Assembly: GCA_014584315.1 (NCBI GenBank)
Contig: JACTNA010000031.1
Coordinates: 62,001 to 126,000, forward strand
DNA length: 64,000 nucleotides
Direction of reading: 5' to 3'
Source of the DNA: Planctomycetota bacterium
GTDB taxonomy: Bacteria; Planctomycetota; Phycisphaerae; Phycisphaerales; UBA1924
Made by a program: the position numbers and the translations under genes. Under the pieces are notes generated by a model. The model searched no databases and was not told the origin of the DNA. It saw only the letters and a program-made list of their open reading frames with translations. Below, piece by piece: positions 47,145 to 56,512 of this stretch (its first letter is position 1; each line of letters opens with the position of its first letter).

Positions 47145-47173
47145 TTGGGCCGGGCGGCCTCCGGCTGTAGGAT
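47145..47173 (+). promoter_or_regulatory. Promoter of the 47211 dockerin gene
   Basis: TTGGGC (47145-47150), 17 nt, TAGGAT (47168-47173) with TG directly before the -10. The leader is about 30 nt with GGAGAGG. Confidence 0.65.
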
Positions 47174-47210
47174 GACGGGCCGGCCGGAAGGTCGGCGAGG
47201 AGAGGCGAAC

Positions 47211-48923
47211 ATGAGACGGATCGCGCTGGCAGGAGCGGCGGCGGGGGTCGCGCTCGGGGTGGGGACGGTGTTCGGGCAGCCGGACAACGACGCCGTGATC
47301 AACATCACGGGGATGGAGTTGCGGTGCCAGATCTTCGGGCCGTGCTTCCCGGACCAGTCCCGCGACAGCGAGTCGCACCCGTTCCCCCCCGGGACGCCGC
47401 AGTACCTCGTGCCGGCGTCGGGGTACTCGTTCGCGATCGACGGCGTGGTGGAGACGAGCGGGCTGGTGGGGCTGGCGGTCCCGAACGGATCGACCATCGC
47501 TGAGATGATGGAGATCATCGAGCCTGGCGCGTCGCGGCTGCTTCGCGGGTACTCGCGCAACCTCCTGGGCGGGCTGCCGCTCTCGAAGAACGGCGTCTTC
47601 GCGCAGACGTTCAGGGGTGAGGCGGCGGGGATTGAACTCTCGATCACGATCGACACATGGGTTCGCAACGACGGCGCGGCGTTCTTCGAGATCCGCGACA
47701 TCGACATCCCGCTCGGCATCCTGTTCGGCACGGTGAAAGTCACGAGCGGGACGACAGGGGTCGAGGTCTGGAACGCCTCCGCGAGGCAGGAGACGGAGTG
47801 GCATTTCGAGGGCGATCTCGGATCGGTCGCCGGGTCCGGGCCGTCGATGCTGCGCTACCTCGACGATCCGGCGTTCGGCACGATCCTCGGCGGGATCGGG
47901 AACGAGGACAACCCGGACCCCAGCATCCCCACGGGCGTGACGGAGCAGCAGTCCTCGTTCGCGACGACGGCGCAACTCGGCATCCCCGGGCCGGGCGGCA
48001 AGGACGACGTGGTGTACGTGACCAGCCCGGCGCGCAACCTCACCGACACGGACCCGAAGAACTACCGCGGCATCGGGCTTGCCCTGTATCCCAGGACCCA
48101 ACCGGCGTTCCCCGGCACGTGGTTCGGCCAGTGGACGATGGTGTGGGACATGTACATCCCGCACGACACGTGGAACAACCACGAGTGGGCCGCCGCGCTG
48201 GTCCACGGGAACCACAACAACGAGGGGGGGGCGGACATGTTCATCCGCAACCCCGCGTTCGGCGGCGGCGGCGTGATCGGGTTCGACCGCCAGCCGGGAC
48301 AGTACCTGAGCACGCCCCTCATCACGCCGGGCGAGTGGTTCAGGCTCGCGTTCGCGTGCGACCACATGCAGGGCGGCATCGGCCGCGTCTACGTCAACGG
48401 GCAGTTGGTCGGCGAGACGGGGAGCGACTGGCTCTACGACAGCGTCGATCCGGGCGACCCGCGCTACGGCGACGGCGAGGCGGTCGATCCGGCCGACTGG
48501 CAGGCGTGGGGCGAGTTCCCCAGCCCCTGGGCGCGGAGCAGCGGGACCGAACCCGGCTCGGTCGGCCCCACGCCGCTGGCCTCGACCTTCTGCCTCTTCG
48601 CCGATCTCGGGAGCGCTGAGTTCGGGCCGGGCGGGCGGAGCGAGGTCGTGTACGTCGCGAACATGTACTTCGCGGACGACGCGCTGAGCGGGGCGGAGAT
48701 CGCCGCGCTGGGCGGGCCGGACGCGGACGGGATCGTGTTCAAGAAAGGTCCGGGCTGCCCGGCGGACTTCAACGGCGACACGGTGGTGAACACGCTGGAC
48801 TTTGTGGCCTTCCTGAACGCCTTCGTGGGGGGTGATCCGAAGGCTGACTTCAACGGCGACACGGTGGTGAACACGCTGGACTTCGTGGCCTTCCTGAACG
48901 CCTTCGTGGCCGGATGTCCGTAG
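47211..48923 (+). CDS. Large secreted protein with dockerin pair
   Basis: This 570-residue exported protein has a signal peptide (about 1-22, ending TVFGQ). The central region of 450 residues is probably beta-rich (FFEIRDIDIPLGILFGTVKV, GIGRVYVNGQLVGETGSDWL); its second half resembles a laminin-G/concanavalin-like lectin fold. The C-terminus has FNGDTVVNTLDFVAFLNAF twice at 27-residue spacing and ends VAGCP. GGAGAGG precedes the ATG. No enzymatic motif was recognised. Its promoter shares the TTGNGC -35 form with other dockerin genes. Confidence 0.8.
   Translation: MRRIALAGAAAGVALGVGTVFGQPDNDAVINITGMELRCQIFGPCFPDQSRDSESHPFPPGTPQYLVPASGYSFAIDGVVETSGLVGLAVPNGSTIAEMMEIIEPGASRLLRGYSRNLLGGLPLSKNGVFAQTFRGEAAGIELSITIDTWVRNDGAAFFEIRDIDIPLGILFGTVKVTSGTTGVEVWNASARQETEWHFEGDLGSVAGSGPSMLRYLDDPAFGTILGGIGNEDNPDPSIPTGVTEQQSSFATTAQLGIPGPGGKDDVVYVTSPARNLTDTDPKNYRGIGLALYPRTQPAFPGTWFGQWTMVWDMYIPHDTWNNHEWAAALVHGNHNNEGGADMFIRNPAFGGGGVIGFDRQPGQYLSTPLITPGEWFRLAFACDHMQGGIGRVYVNGQLVGETGSDWLYDSVDPGDPRYGDGEAVDPADWQAWGEFPSPWARSSGTEPGSVGPTPLASTFCLFADLGSAEFGPGGRSEVVYVANMYFADDALSGAEIAALGGPDADGIVFKKGPGCPADFNGDTVVNTLDFVAFLNAFVGGDPKADFNGDTVVNTLDFVAFLNAFVAGCP
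48765..48909 (+). repeat. 81-nt-period direct repeat encoding dockerin units
   Basis: Units 48765-48828 and 48846-48909 match at 63 of 64 positions with an offset of 81 nt. Confidence 0.88.
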
Positions 48924-49069
48924 GGAGGCCCCGGAACGGAGAGCGGGCGTTGATTCTCGGGTGGAGTCGCGGACCCGTATCAACCTTGGGGTCGGGATGA
49001 CCGATCCAAGGGTGATGGACCTCTGAGCCGGGGGGAGCGCCCGGCTTGCCGCTCGACAGGGGAGATCGC

Positions 49070-51433
49070 GTGAAGCAGGGCGGGCCGGGATCGAGTGGTG
49101 CGAGACGTTCGTCCCGAGGACGGCTTGGCACGTCGCTGCTCGTGCCGGCGCTGATCACCGCGGTCGGCGTCGGCGCGACGCTGGTGGTGCACCGCGTGCT
49201 GGTGTCGCGAGAGCGGAGCCTCGCCGCCTCGCGGTTCCAGACCGACGCGGCGAGGCGGGCGGCCGCGATCGACGCCGAGATGGCCAACGCGGTCGATGCG
49301 CTGTACGCGCTCCGTGCGTTCTATGAGGCGTCCGAGTCGGTCGAGCCGGAGGAGTTCGCGCGGTTCGGGCGCGAGATTCTGAGGCGGCACTCGACGGTGC
49401 TTGCGCTCGACTGGGCGCCTCGTGTTCCGTCGGAAGAGGTCGAGGCGTTCACGGCCGCGACGCGCGAGGCGATGGGCGACGAGTACACGATCCTGGAAAT
49501 CGACGAGACGGGTTCGTTGATGGCGGCGGAAGCCCGGCCCATCCACTACCCGATCCTGTACACGCGCTCCGCCCCACCGGCCCGGGAGTTGCCGGGCTTC
49601 GACCACGCGTCGGAGCCTGGTCTGCTCTCCGCGCTGGAGATGTCGGCGTGGAACGACGCGCCGGTGGCGAGTGCGAGGCGCAACGTGGTCCGGCTGGCGG
49701 AGGGGATCGGCGACCGAGGCGGGGTGACGGTCTTCCTGCCCGTGTTCGAGGGCGGGACCGCGCCGTCCGCGGCGCACCTTCGGCTCGGGGCGGCGTCGGG
49801 GTTCCTCGCGGCCACGATGCGGCTGAGCGACCTGCTCGCGGCCGCGATCCGCGACCTGCCGGCGGGGCAGATGGACGTGCATCTCTACGACCGTCTGGCC
49901 GACGGGAGCGAGCATCCGCTCTATTCGACGGCCTCTGGCGCGGCGGCCCCCATCGCGCCGTTGCGGGCGGGGGGCGAAGCCCGATCGGAGATGCGTCAGG
50001 CCGTGCACTATTCGACGCTCGGGCGCGACTGGGTGGCCGTCTTCGACGCCCACACCATCGGTCCCTACTACGAGGCGGGCCGCGCGTCGACCTGGTCGCT
50101 CTGGTGCGGGCTGCTGCTGACCACGTTCGGACTGGCGTACGTGCAATCGCTGCGCGCGGCCAACGCCCGGTCCGAGCGGCTCGTGGAGGAGCGGACTCGA
50201 GAGTTGCGCGAGCGGGGCGAGCGGCTCCGGGCGATCCTGCAGACGGCTCCGGACGCGGTCATCGTTGCCGACGAGCACGGCGTGGTCGAGTCGGTGAACC
50301 CCGCGACCGAGCGGATGTTCGGGTACTGCGCCGAGGAACTGATCGGTCGCGAGTTGACCGTGCTCATGCCGGAGCGGCTGCGGGAGCTGCACCGCGCGGG
50401 GATGCGGCGGCGCCGCGACGGCGGGGCTGGTCGGGCGGTCGGGGGCGGCGCGTTGCGGACCTACGGTCTGCGAAGAGACGGGCTGGAGTTCCCGATCGAG
50501 TTGTCCGTCGGCGAGTTCCGGCTGGGCGAGCGCGTGCAGTTCACGGGCATCATCCGCGACGTGACCGAGCGCAAGCGAGCGGAGGACGCGATCCAGAGCC
50601 TGAACGCCGCGCTCGAGGAGCGGGTGCAGCAGCGGACCGAGGCGTTGCAGCGCATCGTGGACGAGTTGGCACAGTTCGCGTCGATCGCGTCGCACGACCT
50701 CCAGGAGCCGCTGCGGAAGGTGCTGGTGTTCGGCGACCGGCTGCGCCAGCAGTACGAGGGCGCGCTGGGCGAGAAGGGCAAGGACTACCTGTCGCGGATG
50801 CTCAACGCGGCGGACCGGATGTCGTCGCTGCTCAACGACCTGCTGGAACTGACGCGCGTGACGTCGAAGGGGAGCCCGTTCGAGCGGGTGGATCTCGGCG
50901 AAGTCGTGCGCGCCGTGCTGACGGACCTGGAGGTCGCGCAGCAGGAGTCCGGCGGGGTCGTCGAGGTGGGCGACCTGCCGACGATCGACGCGGACGCGAC
51001 GCAGATGCGCCAGTTGTTCCAGAACCTGCTGTCGAACGCGTTGAAGTTCAGGAGCGATGAGCGTCAACCGCGCGTCACGATCGAGGCCGAGTGCCCGGCC
51101 GATGGAGGCGGGGCACCCTCGTTGTGCCGGCTGGTGGTTCGGGACAACGGGATCGGCTTCGACGCGAAGTACGCCGGGGTGATCTTCGAGCCGTTCCACC
51201 GACTGCACGGGCGGTCGGAGTACGAAGGCTCGGGCATGGGGCTGGCGATCTGCCGGAAGATCGTGGAGCGGCACGGGGGCCGGATCGCCTCCGAGGGACG
51301 GCCGGGCGAGGGGGCCGCGTTTGTGGTAGAACTCCCGTTGAGGCAGGGGACAACCGGGGACCAGCCATGCCGCAACGCAGCGAACGACCGGTCACCGTCC
51401 TCGTCGCCGAGGACGACCCCGACGACCGCCTGA
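49070..51433 (+). CDS. CHASE-PAS hybrid-type membrane histidine kinase
   Basis: This 787-residue sensor kinase has an N-terminal membrane helix (LLVPALITAVGVGATLVV). An extracytoplasmic CHASE1-like region (LALDWAPRVPSEEVEAF) follows, then a second helix near 340-360 (LWCGLLLTTFGLAYVQ). A PAS domain with PDAVIVADEHGVVESVNPAT and a HisKA with phospho-His542 (SIASHDLQEPLRK) precede the HATPase_c (NALKFRS, RDNGIGFD, GSGMGLAICRKIVE). A phytochrome-like His-kinase arrangement is suggested by SHDLQEPLR. The start is GTG at 49070 with GGGGAGAT 3 nt upstream. The last 67 nt overlap the next gene out of frame. Confidence 0.9.
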   Translation: MKQGGPGSSGARRSSRGRLGTSLLVPALITAVGVGATLVVHRVLVSRERSLAASRFQTDAARRAAAIDAEMANAVDALYALRAFYEASESVEPEEFARFGREILRRHSTVLALDWAPRVPSEEVEAFTAATREAMGDEYTILEIDETGSLMAAEARPIHYPILYTRSAPPARELPGFDHASEPGLLSALEMSAWNDAPVASARRNVVRLAEGIGDRGGVTVFLPVFEGGTAPSAAHLRLGAASGFLAATMRLSDLLAAAIRDLPAGQMDVHLYDRLADGSEHPLYSTASGAAAPIAPLRAGGEARSEMRQAVHYSTLGRDWVAVFDAHTIGPYYEAGRASTWSLWCGLLLTTFGLAYVQSLRAANARSERLVEERTRELRERGERLRAILQTAPDAVIVADEHGVVESVNPATERMFGYCAEELIGRELTVLMPERLRELHRAGMRRRRDGGAGRAVGGGALRTYGLRRDGLEFPIELSVGEFRLGERVQFTGIIRDVTERKRAEDAIQSLNAALEERVQQRTEALQRIVDELAQFASIASHDLQEPLRKVLVFGDRLRQQYEGALGEKGKDYLSRMLNAADRMSSLLNDLLELTRVTSKGSPFERVDLGEVVRAVLTDLEVAQQESGGVVEVGDLPTIDADATQMRQLFQNLLSNALKFRSDERQPRVTIEAECPADGGGAPSLCRLVVRDNGIGFDAKYAGVIFEPFHRLHGRSEYEGSGMGLAICRKIVERHGGRIASEGRPGEGAAFVVELPLRQGTTGDQPCRNAANDRSPSSSPRTTPTTA

Positions 51434-51867
51434 TCACGCGCGAGGCGTGGGACGAGGCGTCGTTGGACAACGACCTTCGGTTCGTCGAGGACGGGGAGGA
51501 GTTACTGGACTACCTGTTCGCCCGCGGCCGCTACTCGGAAGCGAGTGCGGCGCCGAGGCCGGGGCTGATCCTGCTGGACCTGAACATGCCGAAGGTGGAC
51601 GGGCGGGAGGCGTTGCGGGAGATCCGCAGCCACGAGAGCCTCCGGTGCGTGCCGGTGGTGGTGCTGACGACGTCCGGCGCGTCGGAGGACGTGGCGTGGG
51701 CGTACGACAGCGGCGCGAACTCGTACATGCGCAAGCCATCAACTTTCTCGGGGCTGTCGGAGACGGTGAAAGCCATCGGCCGCTACTGGCTTGAGCACGC
51801 GGAACTGCCGATAGTCGGCGGTGATGGAAGCGCCGGCACGGAGTCCGATAAGAGTTCTGCTCGTTGA
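51367..51867 (+). CDS. Single-domain response regulator (Rcp1-like)
   Basis: This 166-residue receiver protein has the acidic pair in VLVAEDDPDDRL, phosphoacceptor Asp71 (LILLDLNMPKVDG), Thr in VVVLTTSG and Lys in SYMRKPSTF. The REALREIRSHE helix and extended loop between strands 2 and 3 match the Rcp1/phytochrome-partner class. The ATG at 51367 lies inside the kinase gene, giving a 67-nt out-of-frame overlap, and the C-terminus overlaps the next gene by 44 nt. It probably receives phosphate from the upstream CHASE-PAS kinase. There is no output domain. Confidence 0.92.
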   Translation: MPQRSERPVTVLVAEDDPDDRLITREAWDEASLDNDLRFVEDGEELLDYLFARGRYSEASAAPRPGLILLDLNMPKVDGREALREIRSHESLRCVPVVVLTTSGASEDVAWAYDSGANSYMRKPSTFSGLSETVKAIGRYWLEHAELPIVGGDGSAGTESDKSSAR

Positions 51868-53011
51868 CGACGACGAGGACATGCTGGTCCTCGTTCGGGC
51901 GTGGCTCGAGGACGTCGAGTCCGGCCGATACGAGGTCGATTGGGCGCCGTCCGCGGCGGACGCCCGCCGGATCATCGGCGATGATCGGTACGACGCGTAC
52001 CTGATCGACTACCGGCTCGGCGCTGAGTCCGGGATCGACTTGCTTCGCGAGGTGGCGGGTGCGCTGCCGGATCGGCCCGCGATCCTGATGACCGGCCAGG
52101 GCGGGCGGAGCGTGGACCGCGACGCGCTGGAAGCCGGGGCGACGGAGTATGTGCAGAAGTGCGCGGCGAGCGCGGAGACGCTGGAGCGCGCGATCCGCTA
52201 CGCGATGGCGCAGAAGTGCGCCCAGCGGCTCGAGCGCGAGCGCCGCTCGGCCCAGGAGGCGGCGCGGGCGATGGAGCGGGTGCTGGCCGTCGTCGCGCAT
52301 GAACTCCGCACGCCCCTGACGTCGCTGCGGCTGATGTCGGAGTACCTGCTGGCGCCGGACTCGCGCGGCGGGCCGGAGTTGGAGCGGTTCCTCGCGTCGA
52401 TCCACGGCGAGACGCTGCGGATGACCGAGACGGTGAACAACGTGCTGGAGGCGGCACGCTTCGACAGCGGGTTGGCACGGTGGAACTGGGGGACGGTGCG
52501 GGTCGCTGACGCGGTGGAACAGGCGCTGGAGACGGTGCGGCCGCAGGTGGACCGGTCGGCGGTGGAGGTCGTGTCGTCCGTCGAGCCTGAGGACCTCACG
52601 ATGCTGGGCGACGCCGACGCGATCCGGCGACTGGTGATGAACCTGGCGAGCAACGCGGCGAAGCACACGCGCGCGGGGCGGATCGAGGTCCTGGCGACGG
52701 GAGCGGCCGAAGCGGGTCAGCCTTGCGTGCGGATCGAGGTGCGCGACACGGGAAGCGGCATGCCGCAGAGCGTCGTGCGGCGCCTTGGAACGGCGTTCGC
52801 GCTGAACTCCGGCATCGTCGGCTCGGCGGCGTCGCACGGGACGGGCCTCGGGCTGGCGATCTGCAAGGGCATCGCCGCATCGCACGGCGGGACGGTGCGC
52901 GTGCTGTCGAGCGAGGGCGAAGGATCGAGAATCGTGGTGATGATGCGGGCGGATCTCGATGCGCCGGCCGCGGTCGCGGAGGGCGTGCAGATCATCCGGG
53001 AGGCGGCATGA
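51824..53011 (+). CDS. Receiver-histidine kinase (REC-HisKA-HATPase)
   Basis: This 395-residue hybrid has a receiver domain (VLLVDDDEDM, Asp62 in AYLIDYRLG, Thr in LMTGQ, Lys in YVQKC). A HisKA with His159 (AVVAHELRTPLTSL) and a HATPase domain with NLASNAAKHT, RDTGSGMP and GTGLGLAICKG follow. It is cytoplasmic with no membrane helix. A GTG lies 3 nt before the chosen ATG and is also possible. The gene overlaps the upstream receiver by 44 nt and ends ATGA with the next gene. It probably integrates phosphorylation from the upstream receiver or another kinase. Confidence 0.92.
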   Translation: MEAPARSPIRVLLVDDDEDMLVLVRAWLEDVESGRYEVDWAPSAADARRIIGDDRYDAYLIDYRLGAESGIDLLREVAGALPDRPAILMTGQGGRSVDRDALEAGATEYVQKCAASAETLERAIRYAMAQKCAQRLERERRSAQEAARAMERVLAVVAHELRTPLTSLRLMSEYLLAPDSRGGPELERFLASIHGETLRMTETVNNVLEAARFDSGLARWNWGTVRVADAVEQALETVRPQVDRSAVEVVSSVEPEDLTMLGDADAIRRLVMNLASNAAKHTRAGRIEVLATGAAEAGQPCVRIEVRDTGSGMPQSVVRRLGTAFALNSGIVGSAASHGTGLGLAICKGIAASHGGTVRVLSSEGEGSRIVVMMRADLDAPAAVAEGVQIIREAA

Positions 53012-54807
53012 AGCGCGTCCTGGTCGTGGACGACATGGCGGTGATCCGCGAGCCGATCGCGGCCGCGCTGCGGCGCGAGGGCTTCGACGCGGTGTGCGCG
53101 GCCAACGGTCGCGAGGCGATCGGGCTGATGCGCACGCAGCCGCCCGACCTGATCCTGCTGGACCTGGGCATGCCGGAGATGGACGGGCTGGAATTGCTCC
53201 GTCGCATGAAATCCGACGCGACGCTGCCCTCACCCCCGGTGGTGGTGCTGACGGCGGCGGGCGATAAGGACTCGGTGCTCAGGTCGCGGCAGATGGGCGT
53301 GCGGCACTATCTCCTCAAGGCGCAGTTCTCGCTGGCGGACATGGTGGCGAGAGTGCGCGAACTGACGGCGGATCGACGCGAGGAGGCGCCGACGGGGACG
53401 GGCGATGCGGTCGCTGCGAAGGTCGGGCCGGGAACCCCGGCAAGGGGCACGAATCGTGGGGCGTCGGCTTCGTCCGCTCCCGGCGTGCCGACGCCGACGG
53501 AGGCGGCGGCCGCGCTCCGCGATCTCAAGCCGCGGGTGGTTCGATCGGAACTGGTGGAGATGCTGGACCGTTGCGGGGAGTTGAAGGCGCTGCCGCCGAG
53601 CGTGGCGGAAGTGCTGAAGGTCGTGAACAGCCCGCAGGCGAACAGCGAGCAGGTGGCGGGGGTCATCAAGCGCGACCCGGCGATCGCGCTGAAGATCCTG
53701 CGTCTGGCGAACTCGAGCGCCTTCGCGAGCGGCACGCCCGCGGACACCGTCGAGAAGGCGGTGCTGCGGATCGGCGTGGGCGCGATCCGGCAGGCGGTAA
53801 TGAGCATCGGCGTCGTTGATCGCTTCAGCAGCGTCGCCGTCGAAGGGTTCATGGATCCGGTCCTGTTCTGGGAGCACTCGATCGCGGTCGGGCTGATCGC
53901 GGCGGCGATGACCCGGGCGCGAGGCGAGGGGGAAGGTGACGCGGCGTTCACGATGGGCCTGCTGCACGACGTGGGGCGGGTGGTGTACGCGGAACTGCTG
54001 CGGGACCGGTACGCGGAGGTGCTCGCCAAGGCCGAGGAACTCGGGGTTGAAGTCGAGCGTGCCGAATCGCGCATGCTGCTGATGAACCACGCCGAGGGCA
54101 TGGACCGCATCCTGCGCGCCTGGCATTTCCCGCGCGACCTGGTGGACCCGATCATCTTCCATCACCTGTCCGCGCCGGACATCCGGCGGCACTGCCCGAA
54201 GCGGTACGGGGAGGTGGCGACGCTCGCGCTGGCGGATCGCCTGGCGCACGCGTTCATGCTCGGTTCGAGCGGGAACGACGCGCTGTATCCGACCGACGAG
54301 TTGTGCCGCGGGCTGGGCGTGGGCGACGAGGTCGTCGCGGAGATCGAGCGGACGATCGAGGCCGAGACCGAGACGATCAAACTCGCCATGCTGGCCGCGC
54401 CGGGACGGGCGATGGAATGGAAGCGTCGGGTGGATCACTACGCGAAAGCGCTCGCCGCTCCGGTGCGTCCGCTGTTTGTGAGCGCTTCGCCGGCGTGCGA
54501 CGCGTACCGGATCGCGCTGGACCGGCTGCGCGCCGCGGGCGATGAGCCTGCGAACGTGGGCGTGGTGCATTTCTCGTCGCCGGCGGATCGGCTCCCGGTG
54601 TCGCAGGCTTATGCGTCGGCGGAGGCGGACGCGGGGGTAGGCCGGCTTCCGCTGATCGTGCTCTCGCCGGAGGGCGCGGTGGCGCCTGAGGAGTCGGTTG
54701 CCGAGGGCAGGCGCGTGCTGTTGCTCCCGACGCCGACGCCGATGGCGAGGCTGACGGGTGCATTGAACGCGGCGGTCGAGGCGTCCGCGGCGCGGGCGGC
54801 GGCCTGA
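53008..54807 (+). CDS. Receiver-HDOD protein
   Basis: This 599-residue protein has a receiver domain (VLVVDDMAVI, Asp52 in LILLDLGMPEMDG, LTAAGD, LLKAQ). A Pro/Ala-rich linker precedes an HDOD domain at about 190-390 (LPPSVAEVLKVVNSPQANS, RDPAIALKILRLANSSAF, VLRIGVGAIRQAVMSIGV, LLHDVGRVV). HDOD lacks the HD hydrolase pair and acts as a signalling scaffold. The C-terminal 200 residues look like a degraded receiver or uncharacterised domain (PLIVLSPEGAVAPEE). ATG overlaps the preceding TGA. This is the output end of the two-component cluster. Confidence 0.9.
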   Translation: MKRVLVVDDMAVIREPIAAALRREGFDAVCAANGREAIGLMRTQPPDLILLDLGMPEMDGLELLRRMKSDATLPSPPVVVLTAAGDKDSVLRSRQMGVRHYLLKAQFSLADMVARVRELTADRREEAPTGTGDAVAAKVGPGTPARGTNRGASASSAPGVPTPTEAAAALRDLKPRVVRSELVEMLDRCGELKALPPSVAEVLKVVNSPQANSEQVAGVIKRDPAIALKILRLANSSAFASGTPADTVEKAVLRIGVGAIRQAVMSIGVVDRFSSVAVEGFMDPVLFWEHSIAVGLIAAAMTRARGEGEGDAAFTMGLLHDVGRVVYAELLRDRYAEVLAKAEELGVEVERAESRMLLMNHAEGMDRILRAWHFPRDLVDPIIFHHLSAPDIRRHCPKRYGEVATLALADRLAHAFMLGSSGNDALYPTDELCRGLGVGDEVVAEIERTIEAETETIKLAMLAAPGRAMEWKRRVDHYAKALAAPVRPLFVSASPACDAYRIALDRLRAAGDEPANVGVVHFSSPADRLPVSQAYASAEADAGVGRLPLIVLSPEGAVAPEESVAEGRRVLLLPTPTPMARLTGALNAAVEASAARAAA

Positions 54808-54830
54808 GTCGGCGCGGGCGGGGTCGGCCC

Positions 54831-54836
54831 TACACT
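54831..54836 (+). promoter_or_regulatory. -10 box of nadB (leaderless)
   Basis: TACACT 8 nt before the nadB ATG, with no SD. Confidence 0.55.
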
Positions 54837-54844
54837 CGCCCCGG

Positions 54845-56512
54845 ATGGAAGGCGTTTTCGACCAGCGGCGGTACCTGATCCCGTTCCGGTCGACGCTCCT
54901 GCCGCAGATCTTCACCGACACGCTCGTGGTCGGCGCGGGCGTGGCGGGGCTGCGTGCGGCGGCGGCGGCGGCGCGCGGGGGCGAGGTCATCGTCCTGTCC
55001 AAGTCCGACCTCCGGCAAACGAACACCGCGTGGGCGCAGGGGGGGGTGGCGGCCGCGCTCGCGCCGGGCGACAGCGCGGAGTCGCACGCCGCCGACACGC
55101 TGACCGCGGGGGCGGGGTTGTGCGACGAACCGGCGGTGCGGCTGCTCTGCGAGCAGGGGCCGGAGCGGGTTCGCGAGATCCTCTCGTGGGGCCTGCGCCT
55201 GGACCGCGACGCGGCGGGCGAACTGGACGCCGGACGCGAGGGGGGGCACTCGGTCAGCCGCGTCTTCCACGCGGGCGGCGACGCGACCGGGGCTGAACTC
55301 TCGCGGTGCATGGCGGAGCGCGCGCGCGCGATGCCGAACGTCCGGCTCTTCGAGCGGTGCTTCCTGCTCGACCTGGTGACGCCGTCGGACGAGCCGGGGT
55401 CGCCCGTGCTGGGAGCGATCACGCACCACTCGCGTTACGGGCTGCAGATGATCTGGGCGCGGAGCACGATCCTCGCGTCGGGCGGCGCGGGCGTGCTCTT
55501 CCGCGAGACGACGAACCCGCCGTCGGCGACGGCGGACGGTCTTGCGGCCGCGTACCGGGCCGGGGCGCGGCTGGCGGACATGGCGTTCGTGCAGTTCCAT
55601 CCGACCGTGCTCTATCTGCCGGGTGCGGCGCGGTCGCTCATCACCGAGGCGGTGCGCGGCGAAGGGGCGCACCTGCTGGACGCGGCGGGTCGGCGCTTCA
55701 TGCCGGAGGTGCACGAACTGGCGGAACTCGCGCCCCGCGACGTGGTGACGCGGGCGATCGTGCGGCAGATCGCGCGCCAGGGCGGGCAGCACGTGTGGTT
55801 GGACTGCCGCCACCTGCACGGGTTCGCGGAGCGATTTCCCGGCATCGCCGCGCTGCTGGCGAGGTTCGACATCGATCCGGCGAAGGATCTCGTGCCGGTG
55901 CATCCGGCGGCGCACTACACGATCGGGGGCGTGCGGACGGACCTGCGCTGCCGCACCGGCGTGCAGGGTCTGCTCGCGGTCGGCGAGGCGTCCTGCACGG
56001 GCATCCACGGCGCGAACCGGCTGGCGAGCAACTCGCTGCTCGAAGGGCTCGTGCTCGGACGGATCGCGGGCGAGGAGGCGGCGTCGGCGGCGCGGGCGGG
56101 GGAGAACGGCCCCCGGCACGCCCGGATCGTGAGCGACATCCCGCCGTCGCGCCAGGGGGAACTCGACCTCGAGGACGTGCGGTCGAGCCTGCGCTCGGCG
56201 ATGTGGCGGAACGTCGGGATCGAGCGCAGCGGCGAGCGCCTCCGCGACGCGGTCGAGATGTTCGACTTCTGGGCGCGCTACACGCTCGACAAAGTCTTCG
56301 ACGATCCCGAGGGATGGGAGACCCAGAACATGCTGCTGGTCGGGGCGCTGGTGGCGCGTTCGGCGGAATGGCGCGAGGAATCACGCGGCTGCCACACGCG
56401 CACCGACCGCCGTGAGGCCGTCGACGAGTTCGCCCTGCACGACTGCTGGCGGCGCGGCGAGGGCGAGCCGCAGCGCGAGCCGGTGGCGGTCGGGGTGGGA
56501 GCGGCGCGATGA
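54845..56512 (+). CDS. nadB: L-aspartate oxidase
   Basis: This 555-residue flavoenzyme of the succinate dehydrogenase/fumarate reductase flavoprotein family converts L-aspartate to iminoaspartate, the first step of NAD biosynthesis. It shows the FAD dinucleotide motif VVGAGVAGLRAAAAA, TAWAQGGVAAAL, HTHNASSOC-type HSVSRVFHAGGDATG and the substrate segment HYTIGGVRTDLRCRT. Also present are ASCTGIHGANRLASNSLLEG and a C-terminal helical domain. The N-terminus is extended by about 25 residues. TACACT lies 8 nt before the ATG and no SD is present. The stop overlaps the following lipoprotein gene as ATGA. nadA and nadC are not in this window. Confidence 0.94.
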   Translation: MEGVFDQRRYLIPFRSTLLPQIFTDTLVVGAGVAGLRAAAAAARGGEVIVLSKSDLRQTNTAWAQGGVAAALAPGDSAESHAADTLTAGAGLCDEPAVRLLCEQGPERVREILSWGLRLDRDAAGELDAGREGGHSVSRVFHAGGDATGAELSRCMAERARAMPNVRLFERCFLLDLVTPSDEPGSPVLGAITHHSRYGLQMIWARSTILASGGAGVLFRETTNPPSATADGLAAAYRAGARLADMAFVQFHPTVLYLPGAARSLITEAVRGEGAHLLDAAGRRFMPEVHELAELAPRDVVTRAIVRQIARQGGQHVWLDCRHLHGFAERFPGIAALLARFDIDPAKDLVPVHPAAHYTIGGVRTDLRCRTGVQGLLAVGEASCTGIHGANRLASNSLLEGLVLGRIAGEEAASAARAGENGPRHARIVSDIPPSRQGELDLEDVRSSLRSAMWRNVGIERSGERLRDAVEMFDFWARYTLDKVFDDPEGWETQNMLLVGALVARSAEWREESRGCHTRTDRREAVDEFALHDCWRRGEGEPQREPVAVGVGAAR

